Made by a program: the position numbers and the translations under genes | The notes under the pieces: generated by a model | The model's database searches: none | Told to the model about the DNA's origin: nothing | Seen by the model: only the letters and a program-made list of their open reading frames with translations | DNA from: CANJBX01 sp035556735 | GTDB taxonomy: Bacteria > Pseudomonadota > Alphaproteobacteria > Rhizobiales > Xanthobacteraceae | Length of the DNA: 64,000 nucleotides | Direction: 5' to 3' | Assembly: GCA_035556735.1 (NCBI GenBank) | Contig: DATMFF010000006.1 | Location: 620,001 to 684,000 of the forward strand | Shown: positions 17,198 to 27,289 of the stretch, in pieces | Layout of the letters: every line of letters begins with the position of its first letter | How positions within the stretch are numbered: position 1 is the stretch's first letter

Positions 17198-18667
17198 ATG
17201 GTTGGCTTCCTGAATTCGCCCCGATCCCTGTTTGCGGCCGCCTGGGCTGTCGCCGTGCTGCTGGCGCCGGTGGGGGCGCAGGCGCGCGGACCGGAGAGCA
17301 TCGCCGACGTCGCCGAACGGGTGATCGACGCGGTGGTCAACATATCGACGTCGCAGACGGTCGACGCGCGTGGCGGCGCGATGCCTCAGGTGCCGCCAGG
17401 GACCCCGTTTGAAGAGTTCTTCGAGGAGTTCTTCAAGAACAGGCGCGGGCAGCAGGGGGAGACTCCGAATCGTACCCCCCGCCGCGTCAGCTCGCTCGGG
17501 TCAGGCTTCATCATCGACGCGGAAGGCGTCGTCGTCACCAACAACCACGTGATCTCGGACGCGGATGAGGTGCACGTCATCCTCAATGACGGAACCCGGC
17601 TGAAGGCGGAGGTGATCGGTCGCGATCAGAAGACCGATCTGGCGCTTCTGCGGGTGAAGCCCGAAAAGCCGCTGAAGGCGGTGAGGTTCGGCGATTCCGA
17701 CCGGCTGCGGCTCGGCGAATGGGTGGTGGCCATCGGCAATCCGTTCAGCCTGGGAGGGACCGTGACGGCCGGCATCGTCTCGGCGCGCAACCGCGACATC
17801 AACTCGGGACCCTACGACAACTACATCCAGACGGACGCGGCCATCAATCGCGGAAACTCAGGCGGGCCGCTGTTCAACCTCGACGGCGAGGTGGTCGGCA
17901 TCAACACCGCGATCATCTCGCCGAGCGGCGGCTCGATCGGCATCGGTTTCGCCGTGCCGTCGAAGACCGCGGTGGCGGTGATCGATCAGTTGCGCAACTA
18001 CGGCGAGACCCGGCGCGGGTGGCTCGGCGTGAAGATCCAACCGGTGACCGAGGACATTGCCGAGGCGCTCAGCATCAAGCCGGCGCGCGGCACGCTCATC
18101 GCCGGCGTCGACGATAAGGGCCCGGCCAAGACCGCGGGGATCGAGACCGGCGACGTCGTGCTCAAGTTCGACGGCAAGGACGTCAAGGATGCACGCGACC
18201 TGCAGCGCATCGTCGCCGACACTCCCGTCGGGAAGGACGTCGAGGTCGTCGTCGTCCGCAAGGGCAAGGAAGAGCGCAAGACGGTCAAGATCGGCCGGCT
18301 CGAGGACGGCGAGAAGCAGGCCGCGCTGCAGCCCAAGAAGGATGCGGCACCGCCCGAAAAAAGCGTCGTCCAAAAGTCGCTCGGCCTGCAGCTCTCCAAC
18401 CTGACCGACACGCTGCGCCAACGTTACAAGATCAAGGACACGGTCAAGGGCGTGGTGATCACCGGCGTCGATGCCAATTCGGCCGCCGCCGAGAAGCGCC
18501 TGTCGGCCGGCGACGTGATCGTCGAGATCGCGCAGGAAGCCGTCAGCACGCCCGACGAGATGCAGAAGAAGATCGACGCGCTCAAGAAGCAGGGACGCAA
18601 GTCGGCGCTGTTCCTGGTCGCCAACGCCGAAGGCGAGCTCAGGTTCATCGCCCTGGCGTTGCAGTGA
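17198..18667 (+). CDS. degP: DegP/HtrA-type periplasmic serine protease
   Basis: Degrades misfolded periplasmic proteins. The ATG at 17198 gives a signal peptide (LFAAAWAVAVLLAPVGAQARG); the frame continues upstream but would hide it. The catalytic triad is visible: His about residue 117 in TNNHVI, Asp about 146 in KTDLALLRV, Ser about 220 in GNSGGPLFN. Two PDZ domains follow (about 295-385 and 405-485). The 489-residue length fits family members with two PDZ domains. Gene order hflK-hflC-DUF2065-degP groups membrane and periplasmic proteolysis. A strong terminator ends the unit. Confidence 0.95.
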   Translation: MVGFLNSPRSLFAAAWAVAVLLAPVGAQARGPESIADVAERVIDAVVNISTSQTVDARGGAMPQVPPGTPFEEFFEEFFKNRRGQQGETPNRTPRRVSSLGSGFIIDAEGVVVTNNHVISDADEVHVILNDGTRLKAEVIGRDQKTDLALLRVKPEKPLKAVRFGDSDRLRLGEWVVAIGNPFSLGGTVTAGIVSARNRDINSGPYDNYIQTDAAINRGNSGGPLFNLDGEVVGINTAIISPSGGSIGIGFAVPSKTAVAVIDQLRNYGETRRGWLGVKIQPVTEDIAEALSIKPARGTLIAGVDDKGPAKTAGIETGDVVLKFDGKDVKDARDLQRIVADTPVGKDVEVVVVRKGKEERKTVKIGRLEDGEKQAALQPKKDAAPPEKSVVQKSLGLQLSNLTDTLRQRYKIKDTVKGVVITGVDANSAAAEKRLSAGDVIVEIAQEAVSTPDEMQKKIDALKKQGRKSALFLVANAEGELRFIALALQ

Positions 18668-18686
18668 TCGTGTCCGATCAAAAGAA

Positions 18687-18717
18687 AACGGGCCGCGCGC
18701 AGCGGCCCGTTTTTTTT
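18687..18717 (+). terminator. Intrinsic terminator after degP
   Basis: AACGGGCCGC and GCGGCCCGTT pair around a short loop and are followed by eight T residues. It lies 20 bp after the degP stop. The A-rich 5' flank (AAAAGAAAA) means it could also end the convergent SDR transcript. Confidence 0.92.
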
Positions 18718-18735
18718 CGGAGGAGGCGGGACGCG

Positions 18736-19497
18736 CTAGCCGCGCCCGATGAAGGAACGCATGTGGTTGGGCAGGATCGTCGCCTCGTAGAGGTTCACCT
18801 CCGGCGGCAATGACGCCATCAGCAGCGCGACCTTCGCGACGTCCTCGGCGGCCATCACATAGTCGCTCGGCGTGTCGCCCGCGCCGGCCTGTGTGCGTCC
18901 GCGCTTCGTCGTGAACGAGGAGAGCGTCGCACCGGGGTGAATGACCGACGCGACGACGTTGTACTTGCGGCCGTCCATGGTCAGCTGGTGCGTCATGCCC
19001 TGAATGGCGAATTTGGTCGTCGTATAGGGGAGCGAATCCGGGCGCGGCGTCTTCGCCGAGATGCTGCCCATGTTGATGATCCGGCCGCCCTGAGGCTTCT
19101 GGTCCTTCATGATGCGGATCGCCTCGCGGCTGCACAGGAAGGCGGCCGTGATGTTGATGTCGAGGACTTCCTTCCAGTACTTGAGGGTGATCTCCTCGGT
19201 GTTCACGTTGGTCGCGACGCCGGCGTTGTTCACCAGGACATCGACCCGCCCGTAGGCCTGCATGGTCTTGGCGAACAGCGCGGCCACCTGGTCTTCCTGG
19301 GTGACGTCGGTCGGGACTGCGAGCGCTTCGCCGCCGCCCTTCTTGATTCCGCCGACGACTTCGTTGAGCAGTTCAGCGCGCCGTGCGACCACGACGGTCC
19401 TGGCGCCTTCCGCGCCGTACATTTCCGCGATCGCGCGTCCGATGCCGTTGCTCGCACCGGTGACGATCGCGACCTTGCCCTCGAGTTGCTTTGCCAT
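18736..19497 (-). CDS. SDR-family NAD(P)-dependent oxidoreductase
   Basis: A classical short-chain dehydrogenase/reductase of 253 residues: cofactor loop TGASNGIG, structural NNAG motif, catalytic Ser in NMGSISA and YTTTK with the catalytic Tyr and Lys. ARTVVVARRAE at the end of beta-strand 2 favours NADP(H). The ATG has AGAGGAA nearby. A second SDR gene lies 71 bp upstream on the same strand, so they may be one transcript. The substrate is unknown; such enzymes act on hydroxyacyl or small alcohol groups. Confidence 0.9.
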   Translation of the reverse strand: MAKQLEGKVAIVTGASNGIGRAIAEMYGAEGARTVVVARRAELLNEVVGGIKKGGGEALAVPTDVTQEDQVAALFAKTMQAYGRVDVLVNNAGVATNVNTEEITLKYWKEVLDINITAAFLCSREAIRIMKDQKPQGGRIINMGSISAKTPRPDSLPYTTTKFAIQGMTHQLTMDGRKYNVVASVIHPGATLSSFTTKRGRTQAGAGDTPSDYVMAAEDVAKVALLMASLPPEVNLYEATILPNHMRSFIGRG

Positions 19498-19568
19498 TTC
19501 CTCTCGTGTCCTGTGTTGACGGTTGGTGGGAGGCGCCGTGCTCGCGCGGCGGCGCGGAAGTCAAATCC

Positions 19569-20336
19569 TCAAAGCGTGAGGCCGGCGTCGACGACGACCA
19601 TCTCGCCGGTGATCATCTCGGTGCCGTAGGCGAGGAACAGGATCACGTCGGCGTAATCCGAGGGAGCGCCGACACGCTTGAGCAGCGACTTGTCGAGGTG
19701 GGAGGCCTTCTGCTCGGGTGTCCAGTCCAGCCACGGGCTGTCGACCGCGCCGGGCGCGATGCAATTGACGCGGACCTCCGGCGCCAGCGCGCGCGCGAGG
19801 TTGCGGGTGAGGCTCACGACCGCCGACTTGGAGGCGGCATAGGCCATGCTGCTGCCGGCGCCGCCAAGCGCGGCGATCGAGGCGGTGTTGACGACGGCGC
19901 CTTTCGACGCTTTCAGCGCCGGGGCAGCCGTTTTCGTGCAACGGAATACGCCGACGAGATTGGTCGACAGGATCGCGTCCCACATCTCGTCCGTGACGAG
20001 ATCGAGCCGGGCCGGCGGGACGGTCGAGCGGGTCGCGGGCGTTCCGGCATTGTTGACGAGGAGATCGAGACCGCCGAGATCCGCGATCGCGCGCTCGACC
20101 ATCGCTTCGGTCTCGCCCGGCTTTCCGACCTTGCCGGGCGCGCCGATGACGTTCAGCCCTTCGGCGCGCAGCGAGGCTACGGCCTGCGGTCCACGCGGAT
20201 CATCCGGCAGATGATTGAGCGCGACGGCCGCGCCGGCGCGCGCCAGCATGGTCACGGTGCCCAGCCCGATGCCGGACGCCGCTCCGGTCACGAGCGCCCT
20301 TTGTCCTTTCAGGTCGTAATGTACGCGACGCGCCAT
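19569..20336 (-). CDS. SDR-family oxidoreductase
   Basis: A 255-residue SDR with TGAASGIGLG cofactor loop, NNAG, Ser in NTASIAALGG and YAASK. The segment NHLPDDPRGPQAVASL after beta-strand 2 lacks the usual acidic residue for NAD specificity, so cofactor is uncertain. It is preceded by GAGGAG. It is only distantly similar to the neighbour at 18736, so this is not a recent duplication. Substrate unknown. Confidence 0.9.
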   Translation of the reverse strand: MARRVHYDLKGQRALVTGAASGIGLGTVTMLARAGAAVALNHLPDDPRGPQAVASLRAEGLNVIGAPGKVGKPGETEAMVERAIADLGGLDLLVNNAGTPATRSTVPPARLDLVTDEMWDAILSTNLVGVFRCTKTAAPALKASKGAVVNTASIAALGGAGSSMAYAASKSAVVSLTRNLARALAPEVRVNCIAPGAVDSPWLDWTPEQKASHLDKSLLKRVGAPSDYADVILFLAYGTEMITGEMVVVDAGLTL

Positions 20337-20433
20337 GTGATCTCCTCAGCCCATGGCGGTGTTCTATACACGCTGGGGGCGCCAGCGGCGATGCCCCTTG
20401 TGCGGTGCTGCCCTGCAACGCGCTTTTTGAAAT

Positions 20434-21327
20434 TCAGCTTACCCACTCGTCCTGCGCGTAGCCCTGCGCATAGAGGAGGGCGGTGAGGTCGCCGTGGTCG
20501 ATACGCGCTGCCGCGGCGGCAGCCACCGCAGGCTTGGCGTGAAAGGCGACGCCCAGGCCGGCGTCCAGGATCATGTCGAGGTCGTTGGCCCCATCGCCCA
20601 CCACCAAGGTGTCGGCGCGGTCGAGCCGCAGGCGATCGCGCAGGTCGACGAGCGTCGCCTTCTTGGCGTCACGGCCGAACACGGGCTCCGCCACCTCGCC
20701 GGCAAAGAGGCCGTCGTTCACCACCAGGCGGTTGGCGCGCGCTTCGTCAAAGCCGATCCGGGCGGCGATGGTGTCGGTGAACAGCGTGAACCCGCCGGAG
20801 ACGAGGCAGGTGTAGGCGCCGTGCTTGCGCATGGTCCCGACCAGCGTGCGGCCTCCGGGCGTGAGGGTGATCCGCCGCGCCAGCAGTTCGTCGACGACGC
20901 TCGCCGAAAGGCCCTTGAGCAGCGCGACGCGCTCGCGCAGCGCCGGGACGAACGCGATCTCGCCCCGCATGGCCCGCTCGGTGATCGCGGCGACTTTCGC
21001 CTTGAGGCCGGCGTAATCGGCCATCTCGTCGATGCACTCCTGCTCGATCATGGTGGAATCCATGTCGGCCAGAAACAGCCGCTTGCGGCGGCCGTCCGAG
21101 CGCTGCACCACCACGTCGACAGGGGCGGGCGCCAGCGCGGCCCGCAGCTCGTCGCTCAGAATCCGGTTGTCGTTTGCAGGGTCTGCATTAAACGGAATGT
21201 CGGCCGCGCTGCCGGGCGTCAGCCAGCGCGGGGCGCCGGGATCTGGCAGCAGGCGGCGGGCACGCAGCAAGGTGCCGTCGTCGAGCTCGAACGACGAGGA
21301 AGCGATGAGCGTTGCGACGAAGGTCAT
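20434..21327 (-). CDS. serB: Phosphoserine phosphatase
   Basis: Last step of serine synthesis: phosphoserine to serine. HAD phosphatase motifs: LADMDSTMIEQECID (nucleophile Asp and general acid), SGGFT (motif II) and VGDGANDLDMI (motif IV). A conserved regulatory-type N-terminal region of about 85 residues precedes them, as in other alphaproteobacterial SerB proteins. The start is the ATG at 21327 (297 aa); a longer frame upstream overlaps the leader of miaA and is spurious. It is divergent from miaA, with only 6 bp between the start codons, so the promoters must overlap the opposite coding regions. Confidence 0.94.
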   Translation of the reverse strand: MTFVATLIASSSFELDDGTLLRARRLLPDPGAPRWLTPGSAADIPFNADPANDNRILSDELRAALAPAPVDVVVQRSDGRRKRLFLADMDSTMIEQECIDEMADYAGLKAKVAAITERAMRGEIAFVPALRERVALLKGLSASVVDELLARRITLTPGGRTLVGTMRKHGAYTCLVSGGFTLFTDTIAARIGFDEARANRLVVNDGLFAGEVAEPVFGRDAKKATLVDLRDRLRLDRADTLVVGDGANDLDMILDAGLGVAFHAKPAVAAAAAARIDHGDLTALLYAQGYAQDEWVS

Positions 21328-21333
21328 GCGGTG

Positions 21334-22257
21334 ATGGCGCCGGATCGGATGAAGGCGGTGCTTATCGCAGGACCCACCGCCAGCGGCAAGTCCGCGCTGG
21401 CCATGGAGCTGGCGCGCCGCCTCGGCGGGGCCGTCATCAATACCGATTCCATGCAGGTCTATCGCGATCTGCGCATCATCACGGCCCGGCCCAGCGAGGC
21501 GGAGGAGCGGGAGGTACCGCATCGGCTTTACGGGCACGTGGATGCCGCCGAGAACTACTCGGTGGCGCGCTTCCTGCTGGATGTATCGGCGACCCTTCCG
21601 GAGGTCGTCGCGGCGGGTCACGTCCCGATCTTCGTCGGCGGCACGGGCCTCTACTTCAAGGCGCTCACCCAAGGCCTGTCACGCATCCCGCCGATCCCAT
21701 CAGACCTGCGCGAGCGGATCCGGGCGCGCATCCTTACGGACGGACCCGCCGCCATGCACGCGGAACTGGCGCGTCGCGATCCCGGTGTCGCCGCGCGCAT
21801 CAAGCCGGGGGATCGCACGCGGATCGCGCGGGGCCTCGAAGTCATGGAGGCCACCGGCCGCTCGCTCGACGACTGGAACAAGGAGAATGCGCCTGCCTTG
21901 GTGGCGTCTGAGCAAGCGGTGCGCGTGTTTCTGGACGCGCCGCGTGAGCAATTGCTGGCGCGCATCGATGCCCGATTCGACGCGATGCTGGTCGCCGGCG
22001 CGCTCGATGAGGTGCGCGCTCTGGCTGCGCGCAATCTCGATCAGCTGCTGCCGGCGATGAAGGCGCACGGGGTGCCGTGGCTGATCCGCCATCTGCGCGG
22101 CGAGATGACGCTCGAGGAGGCGGCCGCGCAGGGCAAGCGCGACACGCGCCACTACGCCAAGCGGCAGTTCACCTGGTTCCGCCATCAGCTCGCGGACTGG
22201 ACGCGCGTGGCGCCCGACACCGCGCTCGAGGACGTCCTGCGCGCCGCGGGCCGTTGA
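21334..22257 (+). CDS. miaA: tRNA dimethylallyltransferase
   Basis: Adds a dimethylallyl group to A37 of tRNAs that read UNN codons. The P-loop GPTASGKSALAMELA, NTDSMQVYRDLRI, HRLYGHVD, and the FVGGTGLYFKAL and KRDTRHYAKRQFTWFR motifs are all typical. I start at the ATG at 21334 (307 aa); GTG 21331 or ATG 21349 are alternatives. Its last 73 bp overlap the 3' end of msrQ on the opposite strand. Synteny miaA next to the ilv genes is usual in Hyphomicrobiales. Confidence 0.95.
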   Translation: MAPDRMKAVLIAGPTASGKSALAMELARRLGGAVINTDSMQVYRDLRIITARPSEAEEREVPHRLYGHVDAAENYSVARFLLDVSATLPEVVAAGHVPIFVGGTGLYFKALTQGLSRIPPIPSDLRERIRARILTDGPAAMHAELARRDPGVAARIKPGDRTRIARGLEVMEATGRSLDDWNKENAPALVASEQAVRVFLDAPREQLLARIDARFDAMLVAGALDEVRALAARNLDQLLPAMKAHGVPWLIRHLRGEMTLEEAAAQGKRDTRHYAKRQFTWFRHQLADWTRVAPDTALEDVLRAAGR

Positions 22258-23066
22258 GGCCGCAGCCGCCATAGCCAGACGGCGAGGGGGATGGCGAGCG
22301 TCCCCGCCAGCACCCACCACGCGGGCTGGATGGTGTAGCTGAAATCGAAATTGGCCTGCAGGATGCGCTCGACCGGCACGTTCGAGCGCAGGCGATACCA
22401 GGCGATCTCGATCAGCATGGTGAGCACGCCCGATGCGAGCGCAAGAGCGGTCAGGCGCCGGTAGGGCACCTCGCGCGTGAAGCGCTGCATGATGCGATAG
22501 CCGAACAGCCAGGCCAGAAAACCGACCATGAGGATCGGCTGCCAGACGTCGTTCTTGGACTGCAGCAGGAAATGGATGGCGGCGAGGACGGCCACCGGAT
22601 AGGCGAGCAGGTGCAGTCGCGTCCAGTTCCGTGCGAGACGGCGGATCATCGCGTCGGTCGACGTGACCATCAACGCCACGAGCGCGGCGAGCGCGACGAA
22701 ACCGATGGTGAGATAGAAGCGCAGCGCGATCTCGCTCACGACGGTCGCGAGGTTGAATTTCTGGTCGGCGACATAGAGCGTGATGTGGAATATCGCGTAG
22801 ACGGCGGTTGCGACGCCGAGGGTGCGGCGTGCAAGCAGCAGCTTGGGCGCCTTGAACAGGCGTGCCGCCGGCGTCACCGCGAGCGTGATCCAGAGCAGGC
22901 GCACGACCCAGTCGCCGGTGAAATGGATCACCTCGGTGAGCGGGCGGGGCCCGAGGTCCTCGATCCAGTAGCGATGGAAAATCCACGCCGCCGGCAGGCA
23001 GACCCCGACGAATGCGATGATCTTCTCCGCGCTCCAGGCGCCTGAGCGTTCGCGCAGAAATGGCAT
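22185..23066 (-). CDS. msrQ: Heme-binding membrane subunit of periplasmic methionine-sulfoxide reductase (MsrQ/YedZ)
   Basis: In E. coli MsrQ passes electrons to periplasmic MsrP for repair of oxidised Met residues. The 293-residue protein is a ferric-reductase-like b-type cytochrome with about six membrane helices; HFTGDWVVRLLWITLAVTP, AIFHITLYVADQKF and LHLLAYPVAVLAAIHFLLQ hold candidate heme-ligand histidines. The start at 23066 fits the homologue length; the frame is open further upstream. The msrP gene, normally adjacent, is missing. The 3' end overlaps miaA by 73 bp, and the C-terminal tail there is low-complexity and probably dispensable. Confidence 0.88.
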   Translation of the reverse strand: MPFLRERSGAWSAEKIIAFVGVCLPAAWIFHRYWIEDLGPRPLTEVIHFTGDWVVRLLWITLAVTPAARLFKAPKLLLARRTLGVATAVYAIFHITLYVADQKFNLATVVSEIALRFYLTIGFVALAALVALMVTSTDAMIRRLARNWTRLHLLAYPVAVLAAIHFLLQSKNDVWQPILMVGFLAWLFGYRIMQRFTREVPYRRLTALALASGVLTMLIEIAWYRLRSNVPVERILQANFDFSYTIQPAWWVLAGTLAIPLAVWLWRLRPQRPAARRTSSSAVSGATRVQSAS

Positions 23067-23215
23067 GTCGTCCTCGATCCACCCGCGGCCGGAGAGGCCG
23101 CACCTCCTATTCGACACCATAGGGCAGGTCATTACGGGCGGGCACGTCCCGCCCGCTGAAGACCTCGTGATCACCCGCGGGGCCGGCCGACACGGCAGAG
23201 TGATCTCTTTTCCTC

Positions 23216-23244
23216 TTGACGCAGTGCAATAGGCTCGGTAGGTT
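23216..23244 (+). promoter_or_regulatory. ilvB: Candidate promoter of the ilv operon
   Basis: TTGACG (23216-23221) lies 17 bp before TAGGTT (23239-23244). The -10 is weak. The predicted start near 23251 would leave a 180-nt leader that holds the leader peptide and attenuator. Confidence 0.45.
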
Positions 23245-23271
23245 CCCGCAACTTTCGGACCCTGGAGACTT

Positions 23272-23349
23272 GTGGTGCGCAATTTTCTTGCTCACACTCA
23301 CTCGAAACGGCTCGTAGTCGTAGGGAGGCGCGTCGCCGCCGGCAGATGA
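23272..23349 (+). CDS. ilvB leader peptide
   Basis: A 25-residue peptide from the GTG at 23272 (or 23275), with GGAGA five to eight bases upstream. It contains CTC-GTA-GTC-GTA (Leu-Val-Val-Val, 23311-23322) just before a large hairpin, and stops at 23347 inside it. Ribosomes short of charged Leu or Val tRNA would stall there. This is the classic arrangement of a branched-chain amino acid attenuator: leader peptide, competing hairpin, intrinsic terminator, then ilvB. The sequence match to other species was not checked. Confidence 0.8.
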   Translation: MVRNFLAHTHSKRLVVVGRRVAAGR

Positions 23350-23399
23350 CTGCCTGCGATCGCGGCGATGCGCCAAAGGGGCCCATTCGGCCCCTTTTT
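23327..23399 (+). terminator. Attenuator hairpins upstream of ilvB
   Basis: First hairpin: GGCGCGTCGCCGC (23327-23339) pairs with GCGGCGATGCGCC (23362-23374), 13 bp with one G-U, and an inner GGCAG/CTGCC stem surrounds the leader stop codon. Second hairpin: AAAGGGGCC (23375-23383) pairs with GGCCCCTTT (23389-23397) and runs into TTTTT, an intrinsic terminator. It ends 32 bp before the ilvB ATG. Confidence 0.85.
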
Positions 23400-23431
23400 G
23401 ATTCTACACTGGGCCAACGACGGAGCTGACG

Positions 23432-25185
<1,754 letters not shown>

Positions 25186-25186
<1 letters not shown>

Positions 25187-25263
25187 TGCTGCAGGCCGCC
25201 GCGTCCACGACTGCGGGACTGCTGCCGCTCGTCGCGGCCGCCGGGGACTTACTCCACCGCTAA
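25186..25263 (+). CDS. Possible 25-residue peptide coupled to ilvB
   Basis: The ilvB stop and an ATG overlap as TGATG (25184-25188), opening a 25-codon frame that ends at TAA 24 bp before ilvN. The peptide is Ala/Leu-rich, with Leu-Leu-Pro-Leu-Val and Leu-Leu near its end. It may help ribosomes reach ilvN, sense Leu, or mean nothing. There is no domain or homologue I know. Confidence 0.3.
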
Positions 25264-25287
25264 TCGACGTTCCATTCGAGCAAGATC

Positions 25288-25830
25288 ATGAACACCACCA
25301 CCAGCCATTATCCCATGGCGCCCGCCGCTCAGCGTTCCGAAGCGCATACCCTGTGCGTGCTCGTCGACAACGAGCCCGGCGTGCTCGCGCGCGTCATCGG
25401 CCTGTTCTCCGGCCGTGGCTACAATATCGACTCGCTGACGGTGTCGGAGACCGAGCACCAGCGGCACCTCTCGCGCATCACCATCGTCACGCGTGGCACG
25501 CCGATGGTGATCGAGCAGATCAAGAACCAGCTCGAGCGCCTCGTCCCCATTCATCGCGTGATCGACATGACCCTGGCCGGGCGCCCGATCGAGCGTGAAC
25601 TCGCCATGGTCAAAGTTCGCGGGACGGGGGACAACCGCGTCGAGGCCTTGCGCCTTGCCGATGCCTTCCGCGCCCGCGTGATCGACGCGTCGATGGAGAG
25701 CTTCGTGTTCGAGATCACCGGCGCGACCGACAAGATCGAGCAGTTCATCAACCTGATGGTGCCGCTCGGCCTGGTCGAGGTGTCGCGGACGGGGGTCGTC
25801 GCGATTTCGCGCGGCCCGGACGGGATGTGA
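25288..25830 (+). CDS. ilvN: Acetolactate synthase regulatory (small) subunit
   Basis: Binds the large subunit, boosts its activity and confers feedback inhibition by valine. The ACT domain is at residues about 20-90: TLCVLVDNEPGVLARVIGLFSGRGYNIDSL, with the usual DNEPGVLAR valine-binding loop, then ERLVPIHRVIDM. A second C-terminal ACT-like domain follows (about 105-180). The 180-residue length is typical of alphaproteobacterial IlvN/IlvH. It lies 101 bp after ilvB and 149 bp before ilvC in one probable operon. Confidence 0.96.
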   Translation: MNTTTSHYPMAPAAQRSEAHTLCVLVDNEPGVLARVIGLFSGRGYNIDSLTVSETEHQRHLSRITIVTRGTPMVIEQIKNQLERLVPIHRVIDMTLAGRPIERELAMVKVRGTGDNRVEALRLADAFRARVIDASMESFVFEITGATDKIEQFINLMVPLGLVEVSRTGVVAISRGPDGM

Positions 25831-25979
25831 GCCTCGTCCCGGCGTTTCCGCCGCCCGCGCGGCCATGCATCGCCTGACGGCCTGGCGGCGGCCAAATGGC
25901 TTCCACTGGGGCTGATCAGGCGCTAGAAGCACCACCATCATTCACGGGCCGGCGAAGCGGCCGAGTAGGGGTTAGAACC

Positions 25980-26999
25980 ATGCGTGTTTACTACGATCGC
26001 GACGCCGATCTGAACCTGATCAAGGGCAAGAAAGTCGCCGTCATCGGCTATGGCAGCCAGGGCCATGCCCATGCGCTCAACATGCGCGATTCAGGGGTGA
26101 AGGACGTCGTGGTCGCGCTGCGCAAGGGTTCGCAGGGCGTCAAGAAGGCCGAGGCCGAGAAGCTCAAGGTCATGGAAGTCGCGGAAGCCGCCAAATGGGC
26201 GGACGTGATGATGATGCTCACGCCCGACGAACTCCAGGGCGACATTTACCGCGAGCACCTGCACGCCAACATGAAGCAGGGCGCGGCCCTGATGTTCGCG
26301 CACGGCCTCAACGTGCATTTCAACCTGATCGAGCCGCGCCCGGACCTCGACGTGATGATGATCGCGCCGAAGGGGCCGGGCCACACCGTCCGCTCCGAGT
26401 ATCAGCGCGGCGCCGGCGTGCCGTGCCTTGTCGCGGTGCACCGCGACGCCTCGGGCAACGCGCACGACCTCGCGCTGTCCTATGCCTCCGCCATCGGCGG
26501 CGGGCGGGCCGGCATCATCGAGACGACGTTCAAGGAAGAATGCGAAACCGACCTGTTCGGTGAGCAGACCGTGCTCTGCGGCGGTCTTGTCGAACTGATG
26601 AAGGCAGGTTTCGAGACGCTGGTCGAAGCCGGCTACGCACCCGAGATGGCCTACTTCGAGTGCGTCCACGAAGTGAAGCTGATCGTGGACCTGATTTACG
26701 AAGGCGGCATCGCCAACATGAACTACTCGGTCTCGAACACCGCCGAGTACGGCGAGTACGTGTCGGGTCCGCGCGTGGTCACGCCGCTGACCAAGGCCGA
26801 GATGAAGAAGGTGCTGGCCGACATCCAGGGCGGCCGCTTCACCCGCGACTGGATGCTCGAGAACCGCGTCAATCAGACCTCGTTCAAGGCCATGCGCGCC
26901 AAATGCGCCGAGCACCCGATCGAGCAGGTGGGCGAGAAGTTGCGCGCCATGATGCCGTGGATCAAGGAACGCGCCCTGGTCGACAAGGACCGGAACTGA
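25980..26999 (+). CDS. ilvC: Ketol-acid reductoisomerase
   Basis: Rearranges and reduces acetolactate with NADPH and Mg to the dihydroxy acid. This is the class I short form (339 aa). Rossmann motif VAVIGYGSQGHAHALNMRDSG, NADP-recognition segment ALRKGSQ, and the metal-binding region FKEECETDLFGEQTVLCGG are typical, and FECVHEVKLIVDLIYEGG carries the remaining carboxylates. The start is the ATG at 25980, with TAGGGG nearby. It ends the ilvB-ilvN-ilvC unit with a clear terminator. Confidence 0.97.
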   Translation: MRVYYDRDADLNLIKGKKVAVIGYGSQGHAHALNMRDSGVKDVVVALRKGSQGVKKAEAEKLKVMEVAEAAKWADVMMMLTPDELQGDIYREHLHANMKQGAALMFAHGLNVHFNLIEPRPDLDVMMIAPKGPGHTVRSEYQRGAGVPCLVAVHRDASGNAHDLALSYASAIGGGRAGIIETTFKEECETDLFGEQTVLCGGLVELMKAGFETLVEAGYAPEMAYFECVHEVKLIVDLIYEGGIANMNYSVSNTAEYGEYVSGPRVVTPLTKAEMKKVLADIQGGRFTRDWMLENRVNQTSFKAMRAKCAEHPIEQVGEKLRAMMPWIKERALVDKDRN

Positions 27000-27026
27000 T
27001 CTCGGCATCAGTCAGTCGAATGCGTG

Positions 27027-27056
27027 AAAGGGCCCGCCCCGGTGCGGGCCCTTTTT
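27027..27056 (+). terminator. Intrinsic terminator after ilvC
   Basis: AAAGGGCCCGC (27027-27037) pairs with GCGGGCCCTTT (27044-27054), 11 bp around a six-base loop, followed by TT. It is 28 bp after the ilvC stop. Confidence 0.93.
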
Positions 27057-27289
27057 CCATGGCCGATGGTCCTTCGGCCGGCGGCGCGCTTGGCCCGCCG
27101 TCGGGGAAGGGAGGATGCCGGGCCAGGCGGCTGAACGGCGGTTAAGGTTGACGCGCGGCGCACGCGACAAATCGCGGCACGCGGCGACGCCCTCTTGCAG
27201 GCACAATTCGATTACAGGAAGATGACAGTCGCTCGCGCCGCTGCTGCGCCTGGGGGTTGCAGGCAGGCGTGGAGCCCGCGCCCGTCCCG

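Noticed and set aside
25865..25915. Sixteen-codon frame before ilvC as a third leader peptide
   Set aside because: It has no Leu, Ile or Val run and no attenuator hairpin follows.
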